Origin: a virus | DNA length: 58,208 nucleotides | Direction: 5' to 3' (one strand) | Virus record (IMG/VR): IMGVR_UViG_3300032323_003414 | Coordinates: 1 to 58,208 of that record | Part shown: positions 38,097-47,274 of the stretch, one piece after another | Position numbering within the stretch: position 1 is the first letter of the stretch | Layout: each line of letters begins with the position of its first letter | Program-made: the position numbers and the translations under genes | Notes under the pieces: model-generated | Databases searched by the model: none | Told to the model about the DNA's origin: nothing | What the model saw: the letters and a program-made list of their open reading frames with translations, nothing else

Positions 38097-38914
38097 GTCG
38101 CGGCGCTGTTCTCTTTGCTTTTAACAACGATAGAGTCGACTATATTAGCCAGGCGCAATGGTCAGCTCCTCGTATAAATCGACACCTTGGCATACCTGTG
38201 ACACTGGTCACAGACACAGCACCTGAAGACACATCAATGTTTGATCAAGTAATCATACGTGAAAGTCGCAGTGGAGGCACTAGAAAATTTGATCATATGA
38301 ATGCAGATTCCTCGGCAACATGGTTCAATCGTGGACGTTGCCGTGCATACGATGTCACACCCTATGATGAAACTTTGGTACTGGACACAGATTATATTGT
38401 GTCCAGCGATAGATTAAAAGTGTTGTTTGACAGCAATCAAGATCTGCTGTGTCATAGGTATGTGCTAGATGTCACTGATCGACGAAACTTTGCTCACGAC
38501 ACACGATTTGGTGAAGTAGAAATGCCCATGTGGTGGGCTACTGTTTTGTTTTTTCGTCGAAGCCGCCTGGCAGAGAGTGTATTTGACATGATGGCCATGA
38601 TTGAAGATAACTGGTATCACTACAGTCGTCTTTATAAATTCAATGAAGAGCCATATCGCAATGATTATGCAATCAGCATAGCCTTGCATACAGTGTATGG
38701 GCATGTGTTGGATGCAGTACCTGACATTCCATGGCCGTTGTTTACCAGCTTTTATGATGTGTACTTAAATCAACTGGCCGATGATTCGTTTCAGTTAAAC
38801 TATGTTCGCATGGTAGACAATCAAGCCCGACATCAGCGCATGATCTTAAAAAATTGTGACTTGCATGTCATGAACAAACCTGACTTGGGAAAAATCTGTG
38901 GCAGTAGAATTTGA
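38093..38914 (+). CDS. GT-A-type putative glycosyltransferase
   Basis: A 273-residue protein. A Rossmann-like N-terminus (GAVLFAFNNDRVDYI, then IPVTLVTD) leads to VLDTDYIV with a DTD metal/nucleotide-sugar motif at 98-100. Conserved-looking WWATVLFFRR and EEPYRNDYAISIAL follow, resembling GT8-like enzymes in which the acceptor loop follows the DxD. The sugar and acceptor are unknown. It is the first of two adjacent GT-A genes. The start ATG overlaps the preceding TGA, and the stop overlaps the next GTG start by 17 bases. Family assignment rests on motif pattern only. Confidence 0.65.
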   Translation: MSRGAVLFAFNNDRVDYISQAQWSAPRINRHLGIPVTLVTDTAPEDTSMFDQVIIRESRSGGTRKFDHMNADSSATWFNRGRCRAYDVTPYDETLVLDTDYIVSSDRLKVLFDSNQDLLCHRYVLDVTDRRNFAHDTRFGEVEMPMWWATVLFFRRSRLAESVFDMMAMIEDNWYHYSRLYKFNEEPYRNDYAISIALHTVYGHVLDAVPDIPWPLFTSFYDVYLNQLADDSFQLNYVRMVDNQARHQRMILKNCDLHVMNKPDLGKICGSRI

Positions 38915-39731
38915 ACGTGGATATTTAATCCTAGCACACAACAACGGGCAAGACGACTACGTGGCTTGTGCTCGAGCACTGGCTAAAAGCCTACGTTGGT
39001 GGATGCCTAATTGTAAAATTTGTTTGGTCACAGATGTCAACGAAACAGATCCTGTGTTTGACATTGTAAAGCCATTTCCCTACGGAGACCAAGATCCCAC
39101 AGGTACTTGGAAGCTGGCCAACGATTGGCAAGCATTTCATGCCTCGCCGTTTCGCGAAACAATCAAACTAGAAGCAGACATGGTCATCACCGGAGATATT
39201 TCTCATTGGTGGTCATGGTTTGAACATCGTGATGTTGTTGTAAGTCAAGGCATGCGTAACTATCTCAATGAGATTAGTGATTGTCGAGCCTATCGTAGAC
39301 TGTTTGACGACAACGAATTACCAGATGTGTACAATGCTATTACCTACTGGAGATTGAGTAGAACAGCTTCTGAATTTTTTCAATTGATCAAACAGTTTTT
39401 TGAAAATTGGTCAGCAGTAAGACAAACATTGAAATACTGCGACTCAATTGCCGCTAACACTGACATGATCTATGCCATCGCAGCCAAGTGCATGGGCGTG
39501 GAACGAGTAACTCTACCCGATGCTTGGCCCAGCATGATTCATATGAAGCCGGCGGTGAACTATCTTAAAACAGATGCTCGCCCTTGGACTGATGAATTTG
39601 TTTGGGAATTGGTCAACGGTCAAGTTAGAATTAACACAGTAGCGCAACAGTGGCCAGTGCATTACCACGAAAAAACATTTGCACATGAATTGGAGAAACA
39701 CTATGGACAGCTTTTGGCAAGCCGTATCTGA
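38898..39731 (+). CDS. GT-A-type putative glycosyltransferase (second copy)
   Basis: 277 residues from a GTG start at 38898. It shares the layout of its neighbour: GYLILAHNNGQDDYV at the N-terminus, CLVTDVNETDP near 42-52, then IKLEADMVITGD with an EAD in place of DxD (92-94). YNAITYWRLS and the SIAANTDMIYAI segment resemble the acceptor side of GT8-like folds. It is probably a diverged paralogue of the previous gene with a different acceptor or donor. It overlaps the genes on both sides, which indicates coupled translation. Confidence 0.6.
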   Translation: MAVEFERGYLILAHNNGQDDYVACARALAKSLRWWMPNCKICLVTDVNETDPVFDIVKPFPYGDQDPTGTWKLANDWQAFHASPFRETIKLEADMVITGDISHWWSWFEHRDVVVSQGMRNYLNEISDCRAYRRLFDDNELPDVYNAITYWRLSRTASEFFQLIKQFFENWSAVRQTLKYCDSIAANTDMIYAIAAKCMGVERVTLPDAWPSMIHMKPAVNYLKTDARPWTDEFVWELVNGQVRINTVAQQWPVHYHEKTFAHELEKHYGQLLASRI

Positions 39732-40053
39732 ACACAACTGGGAACAGCCCGAAGTAAAAATAGAATTTCGTTTGTATTATGACGAGCACGGCAATGTTGT
39801 TTGCTACAGCATGGAAGACTTGCCGGGCAATTACATAGCAATTGATAGAGTTACTTTTGAACAAACTCGATTTGATATAAAAGTCAAAGATGGCAAGATA
39901 ATCAAAGTAAGTAATCCAGCCAGTTGGAAATTGTTTTCCACTGATGCAGAAACAATGCATAGATGTCACCCCGATGACATCTGCATTGTAGTTCCTAAAG
40001 ACTACGCAACACCACACTATTGGGAAGTGAAAACAACACATGACGCAGATTGA
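39703..40053 (+). CDS. Conserved hypothetical protein (116 residues)
   Basis: I start it at the ATG at 39703, which has GGAGA six bases upstream; upstream TTG and ATG codons at 39679 and 39685 lack a site. The protein begins MDSFWQAVSEHNW and has two beta-like segments, IEFRLYYDEHGNVVCYSMEDLPGNYIAI and RFDIKVKDGKIIKV. No signal peptide or membrane segment is seen. I do not recognise a function. It overlaps the genes on both sides in the transferase cluster, so it may be an accessory or acceptor protein there. Confidence 0.6.
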   Translation: MDSFWQAVSEHNWEQPEVKIEFRLYYDEHGNVVCYSMEDLPGNYIAIDRVTFEQTRFDIKVKDGKIIKVSNPASWKLFSTDAETMHRCHPDDICIVVPKDYATPHYWEVKTTHDAD

Positions 40054-40969
40054 CATAGCAGATTTAGATTGCATTTATCTTTCGTACGACGAACCACAGA
40101 AGGAAGAATTCTGGGTACGAATTAAAAACATGGTGCCCTGGGCAAAACGTGTAGACGGAGTCAAAGGGTCAGATGCCGCACACAAAGCAGCCGCAGACGC
40201 CAGCGACACCGAACGGTTCATCTTGATTGACGGTGATAACTTACCACAAGAAAACTTTTTTAATTTAACTCTTGAATACCCAGACGACAATTGGGAAAAA
40301 GCTGTATTCCGTTGGCGAGCACGTAATCATGTCAACGGGCTAATGTACGGCAATGGTGGACTCAGTAGTTGGACTCGTGAATTTGTATGGAATATGAAAA
40401 CCCACGAAGCCACAGATGGCCGAACAGAAACTGAAGTAGAGTTTTGTTTTGATCCCTTGTACTGGCCCATGCATGATTGTTATTCAACTACATACCCCAA
40501 CGGATCTCCTTTTCATGCCTGGAGAGCAGGCTTCCGCGAAGGTGTTAAGATGTGCTTAGATCGTGGACGTAAACCCACTGTCAGTGAATTTAAAGACAGT
40601 GTACATAAACGAAACTTTGATCATCTCTCTATCTGGCACAACGTAGGTTGTGATGTTGAAAATGGGTTCTGGGCTATTGCTGGAGCCCGTCAAGGTACAT
40701 ACATGACCATGCTCAGTGAGTGGGATCATAAAGAAGTACAAAATTTTGACTGCTTAAAAAATATTTGGGAAGCAGTGGCAGCCCCTAGAGAACCTGGCGA
40801 TTTAATCGATCAATACCACGAGCCGTTAAACACACAGCTGGGCTTGCCTATGGCATTTATGCCTCCTTTCCAGAGTGCATTCTTCAAAGATCACTATCGT
40901 AGTAATTGGCATAATCGTGGTGTAATGACCAGAGAGATTGATGTCATTCGGAGTCAAGAAGGATGGTAA
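40040..40969 (+). CDS. Glycosyltransferase-like protein with DGDN motif
   Basis: 309 residues. CIYLSYDEPQKEEFW opens the fold, VPWAKRVDGVKGSDAAHKAAADAS follows, and FILIDGDN (60-67) gives a DxD-like motif. WRARNHVNGLMYGNGGLSSWTR resembles an acceptor-side loop. The same pattern (SDGVNGRAAAYHAAAQAS, NPVNGLEYGHQAM) recurs in the third repeat of the 534-residue protein at 55907, so the two are paralogous over about 130 residues. This family is widespread in aquatic phages, without an assigned reaction. It overlaps the next radical SAM gene by seven bases. Confidence 0.6.
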   Translation: MTQIDIADLDCIYLSYDEPQKEEFWVRIKNMVPWAKRVDGVKGSDAAHKAAADASDTERFILIDGDNLPQENFFNLTLEYPDDNWEKAVFRWRARNHVNGLMYGNGGLSSWTREFVWNMKTHEATDGRTETEVEFCFDPLYWPMHDCYSTTYPNGSPFHAWRAGFREGVKMCLDRGRKPTVSEFKDSVHKRNFDHLSIWHNVGCDVENGFWAIAGARQGTYMTMLSEWDHKEVQNFDCLKNIWEAVAAPREPGDLIDQYHEPLNTQLGLPMAFMPPFQSAFFKDHYRSNWHNRGVMTREIDVIRSQEGW

Positions 40970-42390
40970 ACAACAAAGGCGATGAAATAACATCAGACTT
41001 TAAATCTAAGTTTCTCAGTGATGCCGAAATCATAAAAGAAAAATTAGATTCAGTAAGTCCCAGTCTTTGTTTGGCCAAATGGAAACAGGTCAGTCTGCAC
41101 CTAACCACAGGGCACACAAACTCCTGCTATCATCCACCTCTGCATAAAATTCGTATAGAAGACATTCAACGTTCACCATCGGGTATACACAACACTGAAC
41201 ACAAAAAACAACAACGTCGGTTGATGCTCGAAGGCACACGGCCCAGCGAGTGCAGTTATTGTTGGACCATGGAAGACAATGGCAAACTCAGCGACAGACA
41301 TTACCGTAGTGGTGAGCCCTGGGCCGCACGTGATTTTGAAAAGATTGTTCAAACGCCTTGGAATCAAGATGCTATTCCTAGCTATGTTGAAGTTAACTTT
41401 AACTCGGCATGCAATCTAAAATGCAGTTATTGTAGTCCTCAGTTTAGTTCTAGCTGGATGGATGAAGCCGAGCGTGAGGGTGCATTTCCTACATCAACTC
41501 CGCACAACGATCCTGCATACTTTACAGGCGAGCGCAGGCCTATTCCCAACAGAGAACAGAATCCTTATGTAGATGCTTTCTGGGCCTGGTGGCCTACATT
41601 GTATCCAGAGTTAGAACATTTCCGCATGACTGGTGGCGAGCCAATGATGGATAAAAATACCTACAGAGTGTTTGACTATGTGTTGGCCAATCATAATCCT
41701 CGGTTACACTTAAACGTCACATCAAACTTTAGTGTAGAAGAAAAGTTATGGCAACGTTACAAAGATTATGTCAAACAGTTATGTGAAGGCGAGCGAATTG
41801 AACACTTTATGCAGTATGTCAGTGTAGATGCCTGGGGAGCTCGTTCAGAGTACATTCGCGATGGTTTAAATTTTGATTTACTATGGAAGCGTGTTAATGA
41901 GTTTCTTACAGAAATTCCTGGACGTAGTTCAATAACTTTTATCGTGACCATGAATAACTTGTCAGTGACTAGCTTGCAAGAACTTATGACCGGAATACTC
42001 GAGTTAAGACGAACTCACTCAAAGACGTATCAACGTGTTTGGTTTGACACTCCTGTGTTACGCACTCCTGCCTGGCAAAGCCTACAGTTGTTACCTGAGA
42101 GTTACGCAGATAAGCTACAAGAAACATTGACTTGGATGTCAACTAACCTTGAAACAGAAGCCACAAGATTCAAAGGCTTTAAGGACTACGAGTTAAACAG
42201 ACTGGATAGAGATATTGCCTGGATGAGAAACGGACAACAATTAGATTCTGTGTATGTTGTAAAACAAAAAGCTGATTTCTATCGCTTTTTCAGCGAACAC
42301 GATCGTAGACGCAACACAGATTTTTTAAAAACATTTCCTGAAATGTCTGCCTGGTGGCAAGAATGTGCGTATCATGCCAATAATAGTTGA
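40963..42390 (+). CDS. N-terminal-twitch radical SAM protein (operon copy 1)
   Basis: 475 residues. The auxiliary-type cysteines precede the core: Cys36, Cys55, Cys97 and Cys100. The SAM-cluster motif CNLKCSYC is at 150-157 and TGGEPMMD follows near 223. The set C-x18-C-x41-CxxC matches its neighbour at 43383 but has single cysteines where the other operon copies have a CC pair, so these two form one subgroup. The family (N-terminal-twitch radical SAM) has no established substrate. Its position between a GT-like gene and a TEK-type putative glycosyltransferase suggests work on a glycan or on a carrier peptide. Confidence 0.85.
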   Translation: MVNNKGDEITSDFKSKFLSDAEIIKEKLDSVSPSLCLAKWKQVSLHLTTGHTNSCYHPPLHKIRIEDIQRSPSGIHNTEHKKQQRRLMLEGTRPSECSYCWTMEDNGKLSDRHYRSGEPWAARDFEKIVQTPWNQDAIPSYVEVNFNSACNLKCSYCSPQFSSSWMDEAEREGAFPTSTPHNDPAYFTGERRPIPNREQNPYVDAFWAWWPTLYPELEHFRMTGGEPMMDKNTYRVFDYVLANHNPRLHLNVTSNFSVEEKLWQRYKDYVKQLCEGERIEHFMQYVSVDAWGARSEYIRDGLNFDLLWKRVNEFLTEIPGRSSITFIVTMNNLSVTSLQELMTGILELRRTHSKTYQRVWFDTPVLRTPAWQSLQLLPESYADKLQETLTWMSTNLETEATRFKGFKDYELNRLDRDIAWMRNGQQLDSVYVVKQKADFYRFFSEHDRRRNTDFLKTFPEMSAWWQECAYHANNS

Positions 42391-43390
42391 GCCTGGCCTA
42401 GCACTCAATTATTTAAAACAAGACCCAGATATTCAAATTGACCGTCTAGGCAACTGTCAATCAACTCATTATATTATCAGTCTAGCTACATTTACTCAGC
42501 AGTGGCCGCAAGTACTAGACCTACTAACTCAAGGCAGTATTATTGCTGTTGAAAAAACTGATGAAAGTGTTGTGACACAATGGCATATAGTCAAACATCA
42601 AGATTACAATCCCTGGATTAAATCTGGGCAGTTGAGATTTATCACAGGAGGTGCCGCTCCTGTTGAGGTAAGGAATTTAAACAGCGAGCATTTTTTGGCA
42701 GCAACCATTGGCAGTCAGGCCTATGGTATGCCACTCTTGGACTACAAACATTGTCGTAAACCTTACAATTTTTTGTTTACCAATCGCAAGGTACGCCCAC
42801 ATCGCAGATATCTTATTCACCGTTTAGAACAAGAAGGGCTGTTCAAAAATGCACTATGGTGCAATCACGAAGGACACAGTACCTGGGGGCATCCAGAATT
42901 TAATATCAACTATACCAATGAAAACATTCCAGTGCAGTCTTTACCGCCAGGGTACGACCCAGATCAACTGCCAGACTGGGTAGATGGTATTGTGGTAAAA
43001 GAACAATATCTTGACACATGGTTTAGTTTGGTGTCTGAAACAGTGTTTGAATCTCCGGCTAGTTTTAGAACTGAAAAATTCTATAAACCCATAATAGCAG
43101 GACATCCATTTGTGGTCTGTGCCAACACAGGTTTCTATCAAGATTTACACAATCTTGGGTTTCGATCATTTAATCACTTGATTGATGAATCATTTGATGT
43201 TACAATAAATGGTAAAGACCGTATTGATCGCCTAGTAGACACTGTAAAATGGTTGTGCCAACAAGACTTAGCAGAATTTTGGCAAGCCGCTAGAGAAGTA
43301 TGTTTATACAACCAGCACCGAGCTTTAGAACTACATAATAGCCAGCACCAATATTTTACGCAACAATTGAAAGATTTCATGCATGCCTAG
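42374..43390 (+). CDS. 'TEK' family putative glycosyltransferase (copy 1)
   Basis: 338 residues from the ATG at 42374; a GTG at 42365 is possible. The C-terminal third holds SETVFESPASFRTEKFYKPIIAGHPFVVCANTGFY, then LGFRSFNHLIDESFD. The same TEK-(x)2-KPI...PF...G...GF-T/S-F...DESYD signature occurs in three other proteins here. It resembles the donor-binding end of GT-B enzymes such as the FucT (GT10) group, where a TEK-like motif precedes an aromatic-hydrophobic run. A glycosyltransferase is therefore likely but unproven. It lies between two radical SAM genes and overlaps both. Confidence 0.55.
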   Translation: MPIIVEPGLALNYLKQDPDIQIDRLGNCQSTHYIISLATFTQQWPQVLDLLTQGSIIAVEKTDESVVTQWHIVKHQDYNPWIKSGQLRFITGGAAPVEVRNLNSEHFLAATIGSQAYGMPLLDYKHCRKPYNFLFTNRKVRPHRRYLIHRLEQEGLFKNALWCNHEGHSTWGHPEFNINYTNENIPVQSLPPGYDPDQLPDWVDGIVVKEQYLDTWFSLVSETVFESPASFRTEKFYKPIIAGHPFVVCANTGFYQDLHNLGFRSFNHLIDESFDVTINGKDRIDRLVDTVKWLCQQDLAEFWQAAREVCLYNQHRALELHNSQHQYFTQQLKDFMHA

Positions 43391-44735
43391 ATTAAACAAC
43401 GAAACAGATCTTGAATACAAACGCAGAGTAATTGACATCAAGTCAGAGTCATTCTGCGGAGCCAAGTGGTACAACGCTACTATATGGTTGGGATCTGGTA
43501 TGACCACAAGTTGTCATCATCCGTTGCCGCATAAAGTTGAAATAGCAGATGTTGAGGCCAACCCTAAAGCATTGCATAACACTCCTAAAAAGAAACAGGA
43601 ACGTGAGCAAATGCAACAAGGAGAACGCCCACGTGGATGCGAATATTGTTGGAAAATTGAAGACATAGGTCGCGACAATGTGTCAGACCGTGTGTACAAA
43701 ACTGTGCTGTATTCAGATGAGGATTTAGATCATGCATTCAATTTACCCGCAGGCCAAGATGTGGATTTACAAACACTGGAAATTGCTTTTGACCGTACTT
43801 GCCAATTCGCTTGTTCTTATTGCAATCCGGCATTCTCAAGCACATGGGTGCGTGATATCAAACAACACGGAGCATATCAAGGACTTGTAAGTGACGGACG
43901 TAATCATTTTACTCACCCACACGACTCTGCACAGCTTTATACAATCAATGATGTGAATCCCTATGTGGAAGCGTTCTTTGCCTGGTGGGAGTCAGACCTA
44001 CACCGTACTCTCAAAGAACTACGCATCACAGGTGGTGAACCGTTGATGTCAGGCTACACCTGGAAGTTGTTAGATTGGTTCAAAGACAATCGTGGTAAAA
44101 GTTCCACACGCTTGGCAATCAATTCAAATCTTGGAATGTCAACAGAAGATGTTGTTAAGCTATTAGATCGGGCTGATGGTATTGCATTGGACTTGTATAC
44201 TTCAAACGAAAGCATGTCTGGTCATGCAGAATACATCCGAGATGGCCTGGATTGGAAGCAATGGATCGCCAACATGCATATGCTGGCTAATAGCGGTCGC
44301 CTGCGAGGACTGCATGTGATGTGTACTATCAACGCACTGTGCCTTGAATCATTGCCAGAGTTTTTGGATCACATGTTAGAATTCAAACAACAATATGGCA
44401 GAGACTTTCCAACTTTTACATTGAATATCTTACGCTTTCCAAGTTTTCAATCACCATTGGTATTGCCCGACGACCTACGTCAAGAACGTGGCAATAGATT
44501 GCAAAAGTGGTATGATGCTAACAAAGATAGCTCACTGTTACATCAGATGGAAATCAATCAAGTTCAAAGATTGATAGACTATCTTGACGTTGTTAAAACG
44601 CCTCACTCAGACACATTTGATCGTGCAAGTCTACACAATGATTTTAAACGGTTTCACGAACAGTATGATCAACGTCGTGGAAAAGACTTTACAAAAACAT
44701 TTCCTGCCTTGGCAGATTGGTACAACACATTATGA
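43383..44735 (+). CDS. N-terminal-twitch radical SAM protein (operon copy 2)
   Basis: 450 residues, the closest paralogue of the 475-residue protein at 40963. Auxiliary cysteines are Cys25, Cys44, Cys86 and Cys89. The SAM-cluster motif is CQFACSYC at 140-147, and ITGGEPLMSG follows near 220. Both copies share an HxPLxHK segment (HPLPHKVEI here, HPPLHKIRI there), an HNT-KKQ stretch before the CxxC pair, and a YIRDGL segment later. The similarity and the single intervening gene suggest duplication followed by specialisation. The start overlaps the preceding gene by eight bases. Confidence 0.85.
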   Translation: MPRLNNETDLEYKRRVIDIKSESFCGAKWYNATIWLGSGMTTSCHHPLPHKVEIADVEANPKALHNTPKKKQEREQMQQGERPRGCEYCWKIEDIGRDNVSDRVYKTVLYSDEDLDHAFNLPAGQDVDLQTLEIAFDRTCQFACSYCNPAFSSTWVRDIKQHGAYQGLVSDGRNHFTHPHDSAQLYTINDVNPYVEAFFAWWESDLHRTLKELRITGGEPLMSGYTWKLLDWFKDNRGKSSTRLAINSNLGMSTEDVVKLLDRADGIALDLYTSNESMSGHAEYIRDGLDWKQWIANMHMLANSGRLRGLHVMCTINALCLESLPEFLDHMLEFKQQYGRDFPTFTLNILRFPSFQSPLVLPDDLRQERGNRLQKWYDANKDSSLLHQMEINQVQRLIDYLDVVKTPHSDTFDRASLHNDFKRFHEQYDQRRGKDFTKTFPALADWYNTL

Positions 44736-46057
44736 CTAGTCCAGAAAGAAAATTAAGCAATTACAATTGGAACGAGCGCAAGCCAGTGTATATCGATGTG
44801 GAAGAATTATCAGATATTCAACAACACCGACTCATGGAAAGTCGACATTTTTGTATGATTCCTTGGATACACATGCATGGCTACCCTGACGGTCGTGCAT
44901 ATCCTTGCTGTCTCGGAGAAGAAACACATCCAGTAGGGGATCTTAAACAACATACAATCAAAGAAATCTGGAACCAAGAAGACTATCGAGAGATGCGACG
45001 AAACATGCTGGCAGACAAACCTAGTCGTCAGTGTGTGCGTTGCTATGAGCAAGAAGATGCTGGATTTGCCAGCATGCGCAATAACTCCAATCGACACTTT
45101 GGCCACCATATCAAAGACGTTGACATTACCTTGCCTGACGGCACACATCCTGAATTTGAAATACGTTACTGGGATGTAAGATTCAGTAACATTTGCAATC
45201 TCAAATGTCGTAGTTGTGGAAGTATATTCTCTAGTCGATGGTATGATGATGATGTTAAATTGCACGGCAAACCATTCCGTCCTCGTGTGCAGTATGCTGG
45301 CAAAACAGAACTGGACATTTGGGAACAGATGCAAGAGCACATTCCGCACTTAGAACAAATTTACTTTGCTGGTGGCGAACCTTTGATTATGGAAGAGCAC
45401 AATCGCATTTTAAAAATGTTAATCGAAACAGGTAATACTGGAGTTCGTCTAATATACAACACCAATCTAACTGAGCTTAAATTTAAAAAAGAAAGTGTAC
45501 TTGATCTATGGAAGCAGTTCCCACAAGTGTGTGTTGCGGCCAGCCTTGATGACATGGGAGAACGTGCTGGAATTATACGCTCAGGCACAGTGTGGGAAGA
45601 AGTAGAACAAAACATACGAGATCTAAAACGAGAATGTCCACACATTGATTTTATGATTAGTCCTACTCTTAGTGTGTTAAACATTTGGAACTTTTGTGAA
45701 TTCCATCGATACATGGTTGATCAAGGATTTATTCGTCCGTGCGATATGAATTTAAACATACTGCAAGGCCCTCGCGAATATCGCATTGATATCTTGCCAC
45801 AAGACATCAAGCTAGAACTCAAAGCCAAATTTGAACGTCATTTAGAATGGCTACGACCGCTTGATCACTTGAATCGTGCCACTGGCGGATTTGAAGCAGC
45901 CATACAGTTTATGATGGCACAAGATTGCACTGATATGTTGGCGAAATTTTGGAAAATTACCACAGACTTGGACTGGAGTCGTAACGAAAGTATTTTACAA
46001 GTTGTTCCTGAACTCAAACAAATATCAAAATATAAACCCGAAGGATTAAGAGAATGA
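44732..46057 (+). CDS. N-terminal-twitch radical SAM protein (operon copy 3)
   Basis: 441 residues from the ATG in an ATGA overlap; an upstream TTG at 44717 is less likely. Residues FCMIPW (Cys41), PCC (Cys59/60) and CVRC (101-104) precede the SAM-cluster motif CNLKCRSC at 155-162. AGGEPLIMEEH follows. The pattern C-x17-CC-x40-CxxC is the CC-pair subgroup shared with copies 4 and 5 and with the protein between gp47 and gp46. A leading ~35 residues (KPVYIDVEELSD) are extra. The strand after the core (VCVAASLDDMGE) differs from the usual FSIDG, so the active-site pocket probably differs too. Confidence 0.85.
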   Translation: MTSPERKLSNYNWNERKPVYIDVEELSDIQQHRLMESRHFCMIPWIHMHGYPDGRAYPCCLGEETHPVGDLKQHTIKEIWNQEDYREMRRNMLADKPSRQCVRCYEQEDAGFASMRNNSNRHFGHHIKDVDITLPDGTHPEFEIRYWDVRFSNICNLKCRSCGSIFSSRWYDDDVKLHGKPFRPRVQYAGKTELDIWEQMQEHIPHLEQIYFAGGEPLIMEEHNRILKMLIETGNTGVRLIYNTNLTELKFKKESVLDLWKQFPQVCVAASLDDMGERAGIIRSGTVWEEVEQNIRDLKRECPHIDFMISPTLSVLNIWNFCEFHRYMVDQGFIRPCDMNLNILQGPREYRIDILPQDIKLELKAKFERHLEWLRPLDHLNRATGGFEAAIQFMMAQDCTDMLAKFWKITTDLDWSRNESILQVVPELKQISKYKPEGLRE

Positions 46058-47274
46058 ATATTCCACACGACTCATTTTGTGTGCTACCTTGGCTGAGTCT
46101 TGAGGCCAGTCCTATTGGCACTGTGCGTCCTTGCTGTCTAGCACTAGATGAAATTAAAGACAATGACGGCAACAAGTTCAAATTACAGCAAAGTACTTTC
46201 ATTGAAATACAAAACAGCGATCACATGAAAAAACTTCGCAACGAATTTTTAGATGGTAAAAAACCACAGACATGTAAACGTTGCTGGGATGAAGAAAGAT
46301 CTGGACGTACCAGCAAACGTATGCACACACTAGACAGACTCAAAGGAATGGTTGATCACAATATTTCTTGGAGTGCTGATGCTAAACCTTTGCTGTTTTT
46401 AGATCTCAAGCTGGGAAATATTTGCAATCTCAAATGTCGCATTTGCGGTTCCTGGTCATCCAGTACCTATGCCGCTGAAGATTTGAATTTCTTTACTACC
46501 CCCGAGCTAAAGAAAAGTAGTTTTAGTTATCAAATGCTACGAGATGGAGCTTGGCCCAGAGAGAATAGTCAATTTTGGACAGAACTAGAGAATACACTAA
46601 CAGACATACGTTACATAGAGTTTACCGGCGGCGAGCCTTTTATGATTCAAGAGCACTTTGATTTGTTGAAACGCCTGGTAGAAAAAGGCCTGGCTGGACA
46701 AATTGAAATACACTACAACACCAATGGTACACAATGGCCCGAAGGCGCTGAAGAAATTTGGCAGCACTTCAAAAATGTAGAAATAGCATTTAGCATTGAT
46801 GATGTAGGAGAAAGATTTGAATACCAACGATCAAATGCTATCTGGACAGAAGTACAAAACAACATTGCTAGATTTATTGCATTACGACACAAGCTATCAA
46901 ATATTAGATTACAAATATGTTGTACTGTGAATGTGTTTAATGTGTATTATCTTAATGACGTAGCTCGTTGGATCTACGACTTGACATTTGATTTTGTATA
47001 TTGGAATGTGCTACACGACCAATTCTACTTCAGCATTGGTACATTGCCGGCAACAGCCAAAGAAGCCATTGAACGTCATTTAAGATCACAGACATGGCCA
47101 GAAAAATGTCGTTCAGAAATTGATGGCATCATTGATTTCATGAACAAAGGCACCAGCCTGGATGGAAATTTATTAAGAATGCATGCCAAAGAATTAGACT
47201 TTAAACGAAATCAAAGTCTATCAACAGTGTCACCAGAGTTTGCCGCATTGATTGGATATGAGGTTAATGAATAA
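46054..47274 (+). CDS. N-terminal-twitch radical SAM protein (operon copy 4)
   Basis: 406 residues, the smallest of the five. FCVLPW (Cys9), PCC (Cys27/28) and CKRC (74-77) lead to CNICNLKC-type residues, with the SAM-cluster cysteines at 124, 128 and 131. TGGEPFMIQEH and AFSIDDVGERFEYQRS follow. It joins copy 3 by an ATGA overlap and resembles it strongly (the GERxxxxRS and WxEVxxNI stretches are shared), so the pair look like a tandem duplication. The substrate is unknown. The overlap suggests equal amounts of both proteins and perhaps a complex. Confidence 0.85.
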   Translation: MNIPHDSFCVLPWLSLEASPIGTVRPCCLALDEIKDNDGNKFKLQQSTFIEIQNSDHMKKLRNEFLDGKKPQTCKRCWDEERSGRTSKRMHTLDRLKGMVDHNISWSADAKPLLFLDLKLGNICNLKCRICGSWSSSTYAAEDLNFFTTPELKKSSFSYQMLRDGAWPRENSQFWTELENTLTDIRYIEFTGGEPFMIQEHFDLLKRLVEKGLAGQIEIHYNTNGTQWPEGAEEIWQHFKNVEIAFSIDDVGERFEYQRSNAIWTEVQNNIARFIALRHKLSNIRLQICCTVNVFNVYYLNDVARWIYDLTFDFVYWNVLHDQFYFSIGTLPATAKEAIERHLRSQTWPEKCRSEIDGIIDFMNKGTSLDGNLLRMHAKELDFKRNQSLSTVSPEFAALIGYEVNE